DNA of 54,706 nucleotides from Bacteroidota bacterium (lineage in GTDB: Bacteria > Bacteroidota > Bacteroidia > JABEUT01): the NCBI GenBank assembly GCA_013289165.1, contig JABDAL010000008.1, positions 1 through 54,706 of the forward strand, read 5' to 3'. Shown here in pieces: positions 17,346-25,362 of the stretch (position 1 is its first letter; each line of letters opens with the position of its first letter). Made by a program: the position numbers and the translations under genes. Below the pieces are notes generated by a model, which saw only the letters and a list, made by a program, of their open reading frames with translations, had not been told where the DNA came from and made no database searches.

Positions 17346-18983
17346 TCAGAAACTGTTTGTTATAGATAAGGTAAACCCATCGGATGCAGGAATGTTTCTG
17401 CAAACACCCCCGATGCAAAGGATGCCTGCCCTTTGTTTTCCATATCCTAAGGTGATATGAAGGGCATTATGCATATATCCCCCGGTGACTGTGAAATAGT
17501 GTATTCGTAGAGTTGGGTCAGGGTCCCCGTAATTGTATTCGTCCAGTGCACCGAGGAACCAGTCAGAGCCAAAATTATATTCTGCCAATGCAAACACCCA
17601 ATTGCCCTGGTCTTGCTTAGTTGATAAACCCTGTAACTCCATATGCAGGGTATGTGATGATGAGAACGAATAGTATCCGTCCAGGACTCCTACGTCAGAA
17701 ATAATATTTGTAAATCCTGTTTCACCCTGAATTACATCCTTATTATAGAATTCGTGGTCGTACTGGGCTATTAGCTTAAAATCAGGTGAAAATTTATGTT
17801 GTACTTCAAAGGTAAGGTTATCAAAGTATCCTGTTTGTCCCACCTTGAAAAACTTAGAACTGTAGCCTTGGTCGGTTGTAGTTTGGTCATTCAGATTTAT
17901 GGTATCAAGCGATGTGATGGCAGAATATTCCACATCCACATCGGTGCCATATTTTCCACCCAGCAGGCTTTTTTTCGGGATTTTATATTTTAACTCTGCA
18001 TCCATGCCCTCCTCTCCATTTGGCTGAGTGGCGTAAGGATAAAATGCCGCTAATTGGTATGTTTCATCACGGGGTAGTGCCGGCAGATAATTTATATCCA
18101 GGTTATTAGCCGTAGCAGTGCGGTCTGACTTGAAACTCATATTATCAATATGTTCCCCGGTAAGTAATAAGGAAAACCCTTTTTGGGAATACCCTGCTCT
18201 TGCAAGGATAGCATCTCCCGGTTTAAATATATTTCCATTTATAGCGTCCGGGTCATTAATTTTATAGGCATCTTCCGTATAGAACGAAAATCCCCCATTG
18301 GTAATAGTTATTCTTCCGGCTCCAGCTCCCACATTTTCCGGGAAATTATAGGTAGGGTCGCTTGCAGCCTGGTACTTGCTTACAAAGCTCCCACCCAGAA
18401 TAATTTTTGTTTTCATATTTCCCAAAGCGGAATCCAATTCATTTATATTTATTTCTCCATCAAATCCTCTTACCAATCCTGCGCCCTGGCCCCAGAAGTA
18501 ACGTTGGTTTCCAATAATCCCTTTTAAATAAATACCTTTCGTAGGATTAAATTTCACCCTGACTCCATTTAGCGAATTATCTACCCCAAGCTGAGGTTGC
18601 CAATAGGTTCGCAGAATCATTCCACTTCCAAATTGTTCATAATAGTTACCAACGGTAACCTCCATATTATCCTGCTTATAGTCTATGTACTTGTATGGAA
18701 AGCCACTCCCGTCGTATTGGGAGCTGTATCCTTCCAGGGCATCCTGGTAAGCTTCGTATCGTATTCCGGATGATATTCTACCATTCGTATAATCTAACTG
18801 GTCATAGGTGTTCATCAGCATTTTTTCCGGAACTGCAGGTGCCCCGATAAGTGAATCGGGTTTATAAAACTGGGCATCTATTTCAATGCTCCCGTGTATC
18901 TGGCCTTCCCCATTTAATATTTGTGCTCCTGCATAAAATGCAGAAAAAGTAAGAAGGGTTATAGTGATGAGTATATTTTTCAA
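17346..18983 (-). CDS. Outer-membrane beta-barrel protein, DUF6029 family
   Basis: 545 residues with a clear signal peptide (MKNILITITLLTFSAFYAGA, cut before Q) and a repeated alternating aromatic/polar strand pattern that ends in a terminal Phe (FTLSITNSF), typical of an outer-membrane beta barrel. The N-terminal stretch INGEGQIHGS-like start, NYYEQFGSGMILRTYWQP and QLGVDNSLNGV are characteristic of the DUF6029 family. Function unknown. It shares its orientation and tight spacing with an Omp28-like lipoprotein (downstream) and a TlpA-like thioredoxin (upstream), so an exported redox or surface-maturation role is possible (inference). Confidence 0.75.
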   Translation of the reverse strand: MKNILITITLLTFSAFYAGAQILNGEGQIHGSIEIDAQFYKPDSLIGAPAVPEKMLMNTYDQLDYTNGRISSGIRYEAYQDALEGYSSQYDGSGFPYKYIDYKQDNMEVTVGNYYEQFGSGMILRTYWQPQLGVDNSLNGVRVKFNPTKGIYLKGIIGNQRYFWGQGAGLVRGFDGEININELDSALGNMKTKIILGGSFVSKYQAASDPTYNFPENVGAGAGRITITNGGFSFYTEDAYKINDPDAINGNIFKPGDAILARAGYSQKGFSLLLTGEHIDNMSFKSDRTATANNLDINYLPALPRDETYQLAAFYPYATQPNGEEGMDAELKYKIPKKSLLGGKYGTDVDVEYSAITSLDTINLNDQTTTDQGYSSKFFKVGQTGYFDNLTFEVQHKFSPDFKLIAQYDHEFYNKDVIQGETGFTNIISDVGVLDGYYSFSSSHTLHMELQGLSTKQDQGNWVFALAEYNFGSDWFLGALDEYNYGDPDPTLRIHYFTVTGGYMHNALHITLGYGKQRAGILCIGGVCRNIPASDGFTLSITNSF

Positions 18984-19017
18984 ACCGGGTAGAATTTGAA
19001 TTCTTGGGGAATCTCAA

Positions 19018-19530
19018 TTATTTTTTATGAGCTACTTTTAACAGGGCTTCATGAAGTTTTTTTTCATCCCCTTGCAAATAAGAATTATGAACATATACAA
19101 TTTTGCCGCTCCCATCTATAATAAAGGTGCAGGGGCAGTTAATAACCTCCATAGCATGTTGAAAATCCTGGTTAGGGTCAATATATACCTCGTACTCCCA
19201 GCCTCTTTCCTTAATAAAAGACTGGACCTTTGCCATGGTACGGGCATCATCAGTCGCAATAGCAATAAGTTTAACGCCTGTTTCTTTTTGCCAATCCGCA
19301 TATTCATCATTAATAGCATCCAGCTCAGCAATGCAGGGTTTGCACCAGGTGGCCCAAAAATCAATGATAATAGGTTTTCCGTTATTGGAGAAAGAAGAAG
19401 TATTGAAGTTAGCTCCGTCCAGTGTTTTTATTTGGGTGGATGGAACTTTAGAATTTAAAAGAGTTTGTGCAAACGTTGAGGTAGATATTGAAAGCAGAGT
19501 AATAAGTGCAGGGATAAATAATTTTTTCAT
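19018..19530 (-). CDS. TlpA-like periplasmic thiol-disulfide oxidoreductase
   Basis: 170 residues with signal peptide (MKKLFIPALITLLSISTSTF) and a thioredoxin fold containing the active site WATWCKPC and the cis-Pro region INCPCTFIIDG. Belongs to the TlpA/ResA group of exported reductases. The start at 19530 is chosen because a promoter box covers 19555-19562, overlapping a longer frame that starts at 19557 and would put a non-signal sequence in front. It leads the group of exported proteins to its left (DUF6029, Omp28), 34 bases upstream of the DUF6029 gene, and may reduce cysteines of these CxxC-containing surface proteins (inference). Confidence 0.88.
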   Translation of the reverse strand: MKKLFIPALITLLSISTSTFAQTLLNSKVPSTQIKTLDGANFNTSSFSNNGKPIIIDFWATWCKPCIAELDAINDEYADWQKETGVKLIAIATDDARTMAKVQSFIKERGWEYEVYIDPNQDFQHAMEVINCPCTFIIDGSGKIVYVHNSYLQGDEKKLHEALLKVAHKK

Positions 19531-19554
19531 GGCTTTATTATAATAACAAGAGTT

Positions 19555-19562
19555 CAAATGTA
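19555..19562 (-). promoter_or_regulatory. -7 promoter box (TACATTTG) for the TlpA-like gene
   Basis: Exact TAnnTTTG match 24 bases upstream of the ATG at 19530; it fixes the gene start. A direct 18-base duplication follows immediately upstream (19569-19604). Confidence 0.55.
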
Positions 19563-19568
19563 TAAAAT

Positions 19569-19604
19569 ATTAATAAACAGAAATATATTAATAAACAGAA
19601 ATAA
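19569..19604. repeat. Tandem 18-base duplication
   Basis: Two copies of an AT-rich 18-base unit (ATTAATAAACAGAAATAT, second copy differing in the last base) lie head to tail between the terminator of the T9SS gene and the promoter of the TlpA-like gene. Probably replication slippage; it changes spacing upstream of the promoter. Confidence 0.8.
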
Positions 19605-19605
19605 A

Positions 19606-19631
19606 AAAGTCCCGTTAATTAACAGGACTTT
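19606..19631 (-). terminator. Intrinsic terminator of the 248-residue T9SS gene
   Basis: Inverted repeat AAAGTCC/GGACTTT with an internal TTAATTAA palindrome, followed on the minus strand by a T run. It starts 21 bases past the stop codon at 19652. Confidence 0.75.
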
Positions 19632-19651
19632 AGGCATGTTTGAAGTATTTT

Positions 19652-20398
19652 TTAGTGCGACACTATCATTTTCTGATATACCGGTTGGCAACCGCTTGCT
19701 TCCACTTCGCAAACGTAAATCCCTGAAGGCATAGCTTGCACATTAATACCAACTTTGTTTTTTGAAGCATCCAATGCAATTGTTTGAATGCAATCTCCTA
19801 GCAAGTTAAATATTTTTAAGTTGGCTGCCTGAACACTGCTAGTAAAGCCATAGTTGAGGGTTACAAATGTATTCGCAGGATTTGGATACGGTGCAGAAAA
19901 CTTAATCGCATTATTTGCAATAGAAGCTACCCCGGTAAGGGTTGCATCATACCTCACGGTAATTCCGGACGTATCTGTTGGATTGTTAACATCGAAAAAG
20001 ATATAGTGAACAACTGTTGTTCCCACATTTCCCTGGGGTAAATAATCACCGTTAAACTCGTTACCCAGGGTAGCTGTGTCATGCGCTCCAATAGTTTCTG
20101 TATTAGGTGATTGGTTAACACCAGGGCCATAACAAGTACCTGCCCAGCATATTTCATTTTCAGTACCTGTCACAGCAGAAATTACTACGCGTCTTACATT
20201 AACGGTCATGGGATTACTGGTTGTATTTACCACATAAAAAGTCGGGCCAAATTCAACATCATTTGAAAGTCCTAAGGATGTTACCGTAGAATCATTTAAA
20301 GTGTTTTTGCCCCCCGGGACAATAATTTTTAAATTCTGTGCAGTAACACAAGTAAAAACAAAGCTGCCTAAGCATAAAAATGAGAGTAACTTTTTCAT
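19652..20398 (-). CDS. Secreted protein with type IX secretion C-terminal sorting domain
   Basis: 248 residues: signal peptide (MKKLLSFLCLGSFVFTCVTA), a beta-sandwich-like domain of about 130 residues (DVEFGPTFYVVNTTSNPMTV), and a C-terminal type A T9SS sorting domain from about residue 168 (APYPNPANTFVTLNYGF ... MPSGIYVCEVEA). It would be exported by Sec and then across the outer membrane by the T9SS. The N-terminal domain resembles small immunoglobulin-like domains of other T9SS cargo and contains a CWAGTCYGPG motif with two cysteines. Function unknown. Own promoter with both -33 and -7 boxes. Confidence 0.88.
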   Translation of the reverse strand: MKKLLSFLCLGSFVFTCVTAQNLKIIVPGGKNTLNDSTVTSLGLSNDVEFGPTFYVVNTTSNPMTVNVRRVVISAVTGTENEICWAGTCYGPGVNQSPNTETIGAHDTATLGNEFNGDYLPQGNVGTTVVHYIFFDVNNPTDTSGITVRYDATLTGVASIANNAIKFSAPYPNPANTFVTLNYGFTSSVQAANLKIFNLLGDCIQTIALDASKNKVGINVQAMPSGIYVCEVEASGCQPVYQKMIVSH

Positions 20399-20416
20399 TT
20401 TAGTATGATATTTTCA

Positions 20417-20449
20417 CAAAGGTATACTATTTTATTTAAAGAAACAAAA
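20417..20449 (-). promoter_or_regulatory. Complete Bacteroidota promoter (-33 TTTTG, 20-base spacer, -7 TACCTTTG)
   Basis: Reading the minus strand, TTTTG at 20449-20445, a 20-base spacer and TACCTTTG at 20424-20417 match the phylum consensus, with the ATG at 20398. The -33 box touches the terminator of the preceding gene. Confidence 0.75.
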
Positions 20450-20480
20450 AAAACCCTGAACTAAAATTCAGGGTTTTTTT
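20446..20480 (-). terminator. Intrinsic terminator of the 686-residue T9SS gene
   Basis: Perfect 9-base stem AACCCTGAA/TTCAGGGTT with a 7-base loop, flanked by A and T runs on both sides; it can act on the minus strand (18 bases past the stop codon at 20498) and would also work in the other direction. Confidence 0.88.
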
Positions 20481-20497
20481 GTTTAAAAAATCAGATG

Positions 20498-22558
20498 TTA
20501 TTTCTGAATAACTAACTTTTGAGTACTTGAAGAATTGTCAGTTGTAAATCTTACAAAATAAACTCCCGATTGCAATGTGGAACCATTGATAGTTATCATG
20601 TGCTCGCCGGAAGACATCAAGCCTTGATTAGCGGTATAAACCTTTTCTCCTAACATATTATATACATCAACAGAAACGTTTTGGTCCTTATCTAATTTAA
20701 AGGTTACCATTGTGTTGTTGTTGGTAGGATTAGGATACAGTTCAAAATTAATACCACCGGTAGAAGTTTCAGGTACGTCTGTAATAGAAGACGGAACCTG
20801 AGCTCTTGCAGATTGGTAAACATATTTTGCAGGAATACCCATAGAACTGTTCCCATTATTATCCTGTATGAATATAGTAAAGTGCTGTGACTTACTTGAA
20901 TCATAAGGATATGAGGTGTATTTAGCAGCCCATGGATGGGACTTAGGCCAAGTAACTGTGACAGTTTGGGTGGAACCGGGAGTGAAACCTGTTAATGTCG
21001 TACCATTTACCGAAGGCAGAAGAGCTTCAACAGCATCAGGAAATTTGAGTACAAAAGGATAGTAATAATCAGGGTTTGAACCACTACCCAACGGAGGAGC
21101 AAAAGAATTAAGCGGATCTTCTGTACTTTGGTCTGTTTTAAAGTTTACGCTATCTTCAGTAAGTGCAACTTGTGCAATTAAGCCTGCGGAGAATGTACCA
21201 TACGACTTAATGGTCGCAGTCATTGAATAGGTTTTAGTAGCCGCGGTATAAGTAGCACTGTTAATGGTAATTTTAAACGGAGAACCTACAGCTTTTAATG
21301 ATTGGATAACTCCGGAAGAAAGATAGCCTGGCCCATAACCGGGGTAGTAATTTATTCCGTCAACTTGAGCATCAGGAACACCATCTTGTCCATAATAATT
21401 CTCGAACCTTGTATTGACTAATGTAGCAGTTTCCTGGTTTATCATATCCTGACCCGGGAAATACCAATGATAACGAATAGTATTGCAATAAGGCTTAGTA
21501 TTCAAAGAAACAGAATCAATGTTTGGCATAGCATACATGCAAGGGTTGCAGGAAGCACAAGAAAATTCTTCGAACATAACTTGTTTAGATTGTATGGTAT
21601 CAACCACCATCACATTAACAGTCATGGTATCATTAGCATGGTGCTGGTCAACGTTACTACCATTTAAGTTATTAGCATAAAATTTAATGGTGTAGACACC
21701 CGGAGTAGCTGGCGTAAAGGCGGTTCCGATAGACCAGTTGTAGCTGGTCAGCCCATTAAATCCGGCTATCCCTGAAATAGGATAACTAACAGGAGTTTGA
21801 TTATTTACCTTATAGTTCATGTCCATTGAAACAATGCTATCTCCGCCATAATTTAAGATAGTACCATTAAATGTATATGCTGTTCCAACTTGCAACAGGT
21901 AATTGCTATTTACAGCAGTTACACCAACGTCGTAAGAAAGCGGCTCGTAAATGTCAACATTATCAATGGCCATTCCCCATCCCGGGTAACCTTGCTTTAC
22001 AGCACCTGCATTATTCCATGCAAATGCAACCTTTACATTTGATTTACCCGCTGCATATTGAGATATGTTAAAGAGGGTAGAATCTTGCCAAGCTGTAACA
22101 CCGTATGCTGAAGGCAAGGTGGCAGCTGGGGTCCAGGTTTTGCCTCCGTTTGTCGATACAAGAAGTGTTCCTACTTCTGCATTGGTGTAATTGTTAAAAT
22201 TTAAATCCATTGACAAAAACACATGTCCATTTGAGGGACAGTTAAAAACAGCTGAATATAATGTATCATAATCTGTAGACGGTGTGGTATTGTAATCAAT
22301 ATCATCAAAATAAGCCACATAAGTGTGGGTAGGAGTAAAGTGTTTAAACAATGAATCCTTTCCAATACCGCTGATTGGAAATGCATCGTTAAATCCCCAT
22401 CCGGGGTTTCCCGGGTGACCGGATACTAATCCTGTAGACCAGCCGGCAGGAGCAACTAACTTTGAAGCTTCAAAGTTTTGAAAGTAAATGGTTGTTTGCG
22501 CATTTATGCCAAAAGCATATCCAAGGGTAAGAAATGCGCCTAATAATAGTTTTTTCAT
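20498..22558 (-). CDS. T9SS-secreted protein with choice-of-anchor and Omp28-like domains
   Basis: 686 residues. Signal peptide (MKKLLLGAFLTLGYAFGINA); an N-terminal jelly-roll of the choice-of-anchor/MAM-like type (IYFQNFEASKLVAPAGWSTG, about 24-205); a beta-sandwich (about 210-320); an Omp28-like thioredoxin-fold domain starting at VMFEEFSCASCNPCMYAMP (about 328) with a CxxC motif; and a type A T9SS C-terminal sorting domain (about 600-686, FELYPNPTNNNTMV and SGVYFVRF). Surface-located or released. The domain set links it to the lipoprotein at 16345-17310, which carries the same Omp28-type domain. Precise activity unknown. Confidence 0.88.
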   Translation of the reverse strand: MKKLLLGAFLTLGYAFGINAQTTIYFQNFEASKLVAPAGWSTGLVSGHPGNPGWGFNDAFPISGIGKDSLFKHFTPTHTYVAYFDDIDYNTTPSTDYDTLYSAVFNCPSNGHVFLSMDLNFNNYTNAEVGTLLVSTNGGKTWTPAATLPSAYGVTAWQDSTLFNISQYAAGKSNVKVAFAWNNAGAVKQGYPGWGMAIDNVDIYEPLSYDVGVTAVNSNYLLQVGTAYTFNGTILNYGGDSIVSMDMNYKVNNQTPVSYPISGIAGFNGLTSYNWSIGTAFTPATPGVYTIKFYANNLNGSNVDQHHANDTMTVNVMVVDTIQSKQVMFEEFSCASCNPCMYAMPNIDSVSLNTKPYCNTIRYHWYFPGQDMINQETATLVNTRFENYYGQDGVPDAQVDGINYYPGYGPGYLSSGVIQSLKAVGSPFKITINSATYTAATKTYSMTATIKSYGTFSAGLIAQVALTEDSVNFKTDQSTEDPLNSFAPPLGSGSNPDYYYPFVLKFPDAVEALLPSVNGTTLTGFTPGSTQTVTVTWPKSHPWAAKYTSYPYDSSKSQHFTIFIQDNNGNSSMGIPAKYVYQSARAQVPSSITDVPETSTGGINFELYPNPTNNNTMVTFKLDKDQNVSVDVYNMLGEKVYTANQGLMSSGEHMITINGSTLQSGVYFVRFTTDNSSSTQKLVIQK

Positions 22559-22580
22559 ATGTTAATTTGTTTTAGGGGTT

Positions 22581-22588
22581 CAAATATA
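22581..22588 (-). promoter_or_regulatory. -7 promoter box (TATATTTG) of the 686-residue T9SS gene
   Basis: Exact TAnnTTTG match 22 bases upstream of the ATG at 22558; a TTTTTG-type -33 candidate lies 22 bases further upstream (22611-22615). Confidence 0.6.
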
Positions 22589-22626
22589 TTATTAATACCA
22601 ATGCAAAATACAAAAATTTGCAAATT

Positions 22627-23256
22627 TTAAAGTATATTTAAGTATTTATGGGTTTGCAATGAAATTCTCCACTGTGGATTATCCTTTATGTATTCTGTAA
22701 TCCAATGCATTACATGGTTAGCTTTCCCCCACTCAGGTTGCAAAAACAAGTTGCATTTTTCAGCTGTTTCTTGTGCGTTTTTTTCTGCCCAGTTAAAATC
22801 ATCCTTATTATATACTACAACTTTCAGTTCGTCCGCTATATTTAGCGACTCCTTTAAAGGTGGTTTTGTTTTTTTAGGCGAAACACATACCCAATCAAAT
22901 TTACCTGTAATAGGGTATGAGCCTGAGGTCTCCAAATGAACGGCAAATCCTTCCCGCTTTAATGCTTTTGTTAGTTCATCTAAAGAATACATAGTTGGTT
23001 CGCCGCCGGTAATTACTACTATAGGTGCCTTTGATAATTTTACCCCTGAAACAAGTTCTTCAATTTCTTTCAAGGGATGCTTCTCTTTATCCCAGCTTTC
23101 CTTTACATCGCACCAGTGGCAACCCACATCGCACCCTGCAAGGCGTATAAAATAAGCAGCCTTGCCGGTATGCATCCCTTCGCCCTGGATACTATAAAAG
23201 CATTCCATTACGGGAAGTCTCCCTCCCATGTCCAAGTTTCCTTGAGTTGAAGTCAC
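22627..23256 (-). CDS. queE: 7-carboxy-7-deazaguanine synthase QueE (radical SAM)
   Basis: Converts 6-carboxy-tetrahydropterin to 7-carboxy-7-deazaguanine on the path to preQ0 and queuosine. The cluster-binding motif CDVGCHWC (CxxxCxxC) follows FYSIQGEGMHTGKAAYFIRL, and VVITGGEPTMY is the glycine-rich SAM-binding stretch, as in the QueE family. 209 residues, normal length. The first in-frame start is GTG at 23256, 5 bases after the preceding gene; an ATG at 23229 gives MGGRLPVMECFY, closer to homologues. No other queuosine genes are in the window. Confidence 0.93.
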   Translation of the reverse strand: MTSTQGNLDMGGRLPVMECFYSIQGEGMHTGKAAYFIRLAGCDVGCHWCDVKESWDKEKHPLKEIEELVSGVKLSKAPIVVITGGEPTMYSLDELTKALKREGFAVHLETSGSYPITGKFDWVCVSPKKTKPPLKESLNIADELKVVVYNKDDFNWAEKNAQETAEKCNLFLQPEWGKANHVMHWITEYIKDNPQWRISLQTHKYLNIL

Positions 23257-23261
23257 GATGT

Positions 23262-24410
23262 TTAAAAATTAAAATCGGGCGGCTCCAATAATAGTTCCCT
23301 TCCTTTTGTAATAGCCGTTCTCCATTCCTCCATCTCCAACACTATTTCCTTGGTGTTCTCCGGTTCATAGGAGATGCCAAGTTCTTGTTTTTGCAAATAG
23401 TCTTCGTAAACTAAAGGAAGAAGTTTTATTATCTGTTTACGGCGATATTCTTCCCAAGTGTCAATAAGTGCTTCTCTCCAGTCGGAAGAAGCTTTTATCG
23501 GTATTTCCTCGTTCAGGTCCCTCAATTCTTTAAATGCCATTTCAGCCAATTCATCAGCAAACTCCATAGGTTTATGGCTTTTTTCATAGGACAAAAAATA
23601 TCGTAATATTTCTTTATCCTCATACATGCGTACAAATTTTTCAATAATTGCCGGATTATATACCGAAAGATAGTCGCTATCCTTTTTTTCTATTTTGAGT
23701 ATATCTGATTTTTCGCCTGGTAAGTGCTTATTTGCATCTTCATAATAAGCTTTCAGGTATTTACTTTCTTTATCTCCTCTTATGTCGGGGAGTGCCATTA
23801 AAGAGTCCGTTCCCATACGGTTATCATAAAATTGATACCATAAAGGAACTATCAGTTCTTCCTCATCCTTTGCTGAATTATACTCATCAGAGAATCGTAA
23901 ATAATCCTGCCATTCAAACTCAAAATCTGCTTCTGAAGGGTCCAGTTCTACTTCGTCACTTTGAATATAATCCAGGTATAATTCAAATTCCCATTGGGTG
24001 ATAGGCGAAATAAATGTACATTGTTTTATATTATTTTCCCAATACCGGAAATCGATAGTAGCTAAAACACCGGGGAGCTTAATTTTCTCGGACCTCCACT
24101 GGCATTGAAGATTAAATAATTTTTTTTGCTGTATTTGCCACAGGCATTGCAAGGCTTGGTTATAAAAACGTAACTGGTGGTCTTCGTTATGCTCATAATA
24201 GAACTTTCCCCAGTTTATCCACGTTGTTTTTCTTGCCGAGTAAGCTTTTATAAACTCCTCTACATCTGACGGATGGTAACCGGCAAAGAATTTTTTGTAC
24301 TTCAATTCATTGCGGAGGTCATATTCTATTTCCATGCGCGCTATAGCTTCTTTTTGCGCCTGGTCTACTTCCTGCTTTAAGTGTGCAGGTAAATTCTCTT
24401 TGTTATCCAT
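23262..24410 (-). CDS. Conserved acidic protein of unknown function
   Basis: 382 residues with no signal peptide and no membrane segment. The protein is strongly acidic and rich in Trp, Tyr and Glu, predicted mostly alpha-helical. Recognisable stretches such as FFAGYHPSDVEEFIKAYSA and WEFELYLDYIQSDEVELDPS do not match a domain I know. It is sandwiched between a DUF6913 gene (10 bases upstream) and queE (5 bases downstream), so the three genes probably form one transcript. The tight spacing suggests a cytosolic housekeeping or RNA-linked role, but there is no direct evidence. Confidence 0.8.
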   Translation of the reverse strand: MDNKENLPAHLKQEVDQAQKEAIARMEIEYDLRNELKYKKFFAGYHPSDVEEFIKAYSARKTTWINWGKFYYEHNEDHQLRFYNQALQCLWQIQQKKLFNLQCQWRSEKIKLPGVLATIDFRYWENNIKQCTFISPITQWEFELYLDYIQSDEVELDPSEADFEFEWQDYLRFSDEYNSAKDEEELIVPLWYQFYDNRMGTDSLMALPDIRGDKESKYLKAYYEDANKHLPGEKSDILKIEKKDSDYLSVYNPAIIEKFVRMYEDKEILRYFLSYEKSHKPMEFADELAEMAFKELRDLNEEIPIKASSDWREALIDTWEEYRRKQIIKLLPLVYEDYLQKQELGISYEPENTKEIVLEMEEWRTAITKGRELLLEPPDFNF

Positions 24411-24420
24411 TTAATGTATA

Positions 24421-24984
24421 TCAAATAATATTATTCGCCTTTTTGTTCAGTTGCATCATATAATTATGCGTAGTACCGACAACAAAGTCGAGCTTTTTGC
24501 TTTCATCTGCCTCTATCATGACGTCGTAAAAGTCTGTATATTTTTCCATATACCGTCCTACTTTGCATTTTGCCTTAGACATGGAGCTTATAAACATGAT
24601 GGGTAATTGTGTAGGTATGCCGAAATCAAATAAAATATCAAACTCATCATTCACAAAGCTATTAATAAATTGTGAAGATGGCTTGCCATACCAGTTTAAT
24701 TCTTTCCTGGCAAAGTATTGATGCATCATCGAGCCATTGAGTCCTAAAGGGAGTTCTTTTACGCGCATAAATCCCAACGACTTTACTTGTTTCCCAATGT
24801 TTCGGAGGCTTTGAATATAGCTTCTCATCAATTCTACATCATCGGGATTGTCACCACAATAAAGTATCCCAATAGTATTAGCACTATCAATGTTGAGTAT
24901 TGTTCTTGTACGGGTATAACCGGCGTGTTGCTTCCTAAGCAAGTATTCGCCTACTCTATTACGTATGTTTTGAAAATATGCCAA
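24421..24984 (-). CDS. DUF6913 family protein
   Basis: 187 residues, cytosolic. The pattern IGILYCGDNPDDVELMRSYI ... GFMRVKELPLGLNGSMMHQY ... FDILFDFGIPTQLPIMFISS is that of the DUF6913 family, widespread in Bacteroidota and of unknown function. No ATG precedes the conserved part: the first usable codon is TTG at 24984 and the frame stays open back to about 25038, so a non-ATG start is likely. First gene of a probable operon with the acidic protein and queE. Confidence 0.72.
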   Translation of the reverse strand: MAYFQNIRNRVGEYLLRKQHAGYTRTRTILNIDSANTIGILYCGDNPDDVELMRSYIQSLRNIGKQVKSLGFMRVKELPLGLNGSMMHQYFARKELNWYGKPSSQFINSFVNDEFDILFDFGIPTQLPIMFISSMSKAKCKVGRYMEKYTDFYDVMIEADESKKLDFVVGTTHNYMMQLNKKANNII

Positions 24985-25167
24985 GTTCTTAAAGTTTCGC
25001 CTTGCGATTTTTAGCTGAAAAAGTGCAAGGTAAGAAACTTATAAAACATATTTTTTGTTATCCTTTTGTTACTAAGGATAAGCAGGCTTAAAAAACATAT
25101 AAAATAAAATCAGTAAACAGGTAATGTTAAATTTTATAAAAATTTAACCCTCGTATTGAAAATGCAG

Positions 25168-25175
25168 TATATTTG
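25168..25175 (+). promoter_or_regulatory. -7 promoter box (TATATTTG) for the candidate ncRNA
   Basis: Exact TAnnTTTG match. It ends 7 bases before the 5' strand of the closing helix of the RNA structure, so a transcript would start right at the fold. The -33 region is weak (TTTA at 25143-25146, 21-base spacer). Confidence 0.6.
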
Positions 25176-25179
25176 CAGT

Positions 25180-25310
25180 TGCTTCCTTTAACGAGGAGGG
25201 TGAGCCGGGAGGAACTTGTTTCCTCCCGCCATCCTCTGTTACCTCTGTTCACGACCTGTTATGTGTGTAATTTGCGAACGAGGTTTCCCCTATAAAAAGT
25301 TAAAGGAACA
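25180..25310 (+). ncRNA. Candidate structured non-coding RNA (three-way junction, ~130 nt)
   Basis: The 378-base gap between the DUF6913 gene and the 55-codon ORF holds no long reading frame but folds well. A perfect 10-pair closing helix joins 25183-25192 with 25299-25308. Inside, hairpin 1 pairs 25193-25201 with 25228-25236 (one mismatch) and continues as an 8-pair GC-rich stem 25207-25214/25220-25227 with a 5-base loop. Hairpin 2 pairs 25241-25250 with 25276-25284 (one bulge) around a 25-base loop. A -7 promoter box ends 7 bases before the first helix. No strong terminator follows; only a weak AAGG/CCTT hairpin with TTTT near 25340. It could be a 6S-like RNA (a 6S-Flavo family exists in this phylum) or something new. 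It is not SRP RNA, tmRNA or RNase P RNA by motif. A minus-strand transcript cannot be excluded. Confidence 0.55.
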
Positions 25311-25362
25311 GTAGTAAGGTTTCTATTGTACACAATCCTTTTGTGTTCATTCTCTGTAGTTT

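Noticed and set aside
25180-25310. Candidate RNA as SRP RNA, tmRNA or RNase P RNA
   Set aside because: It lacks the SRP domain IV GGAA/AGCAG motifs, a tRNA-like end with GTTCGA, and the RNase P GAGGAAAGTCC-type core.
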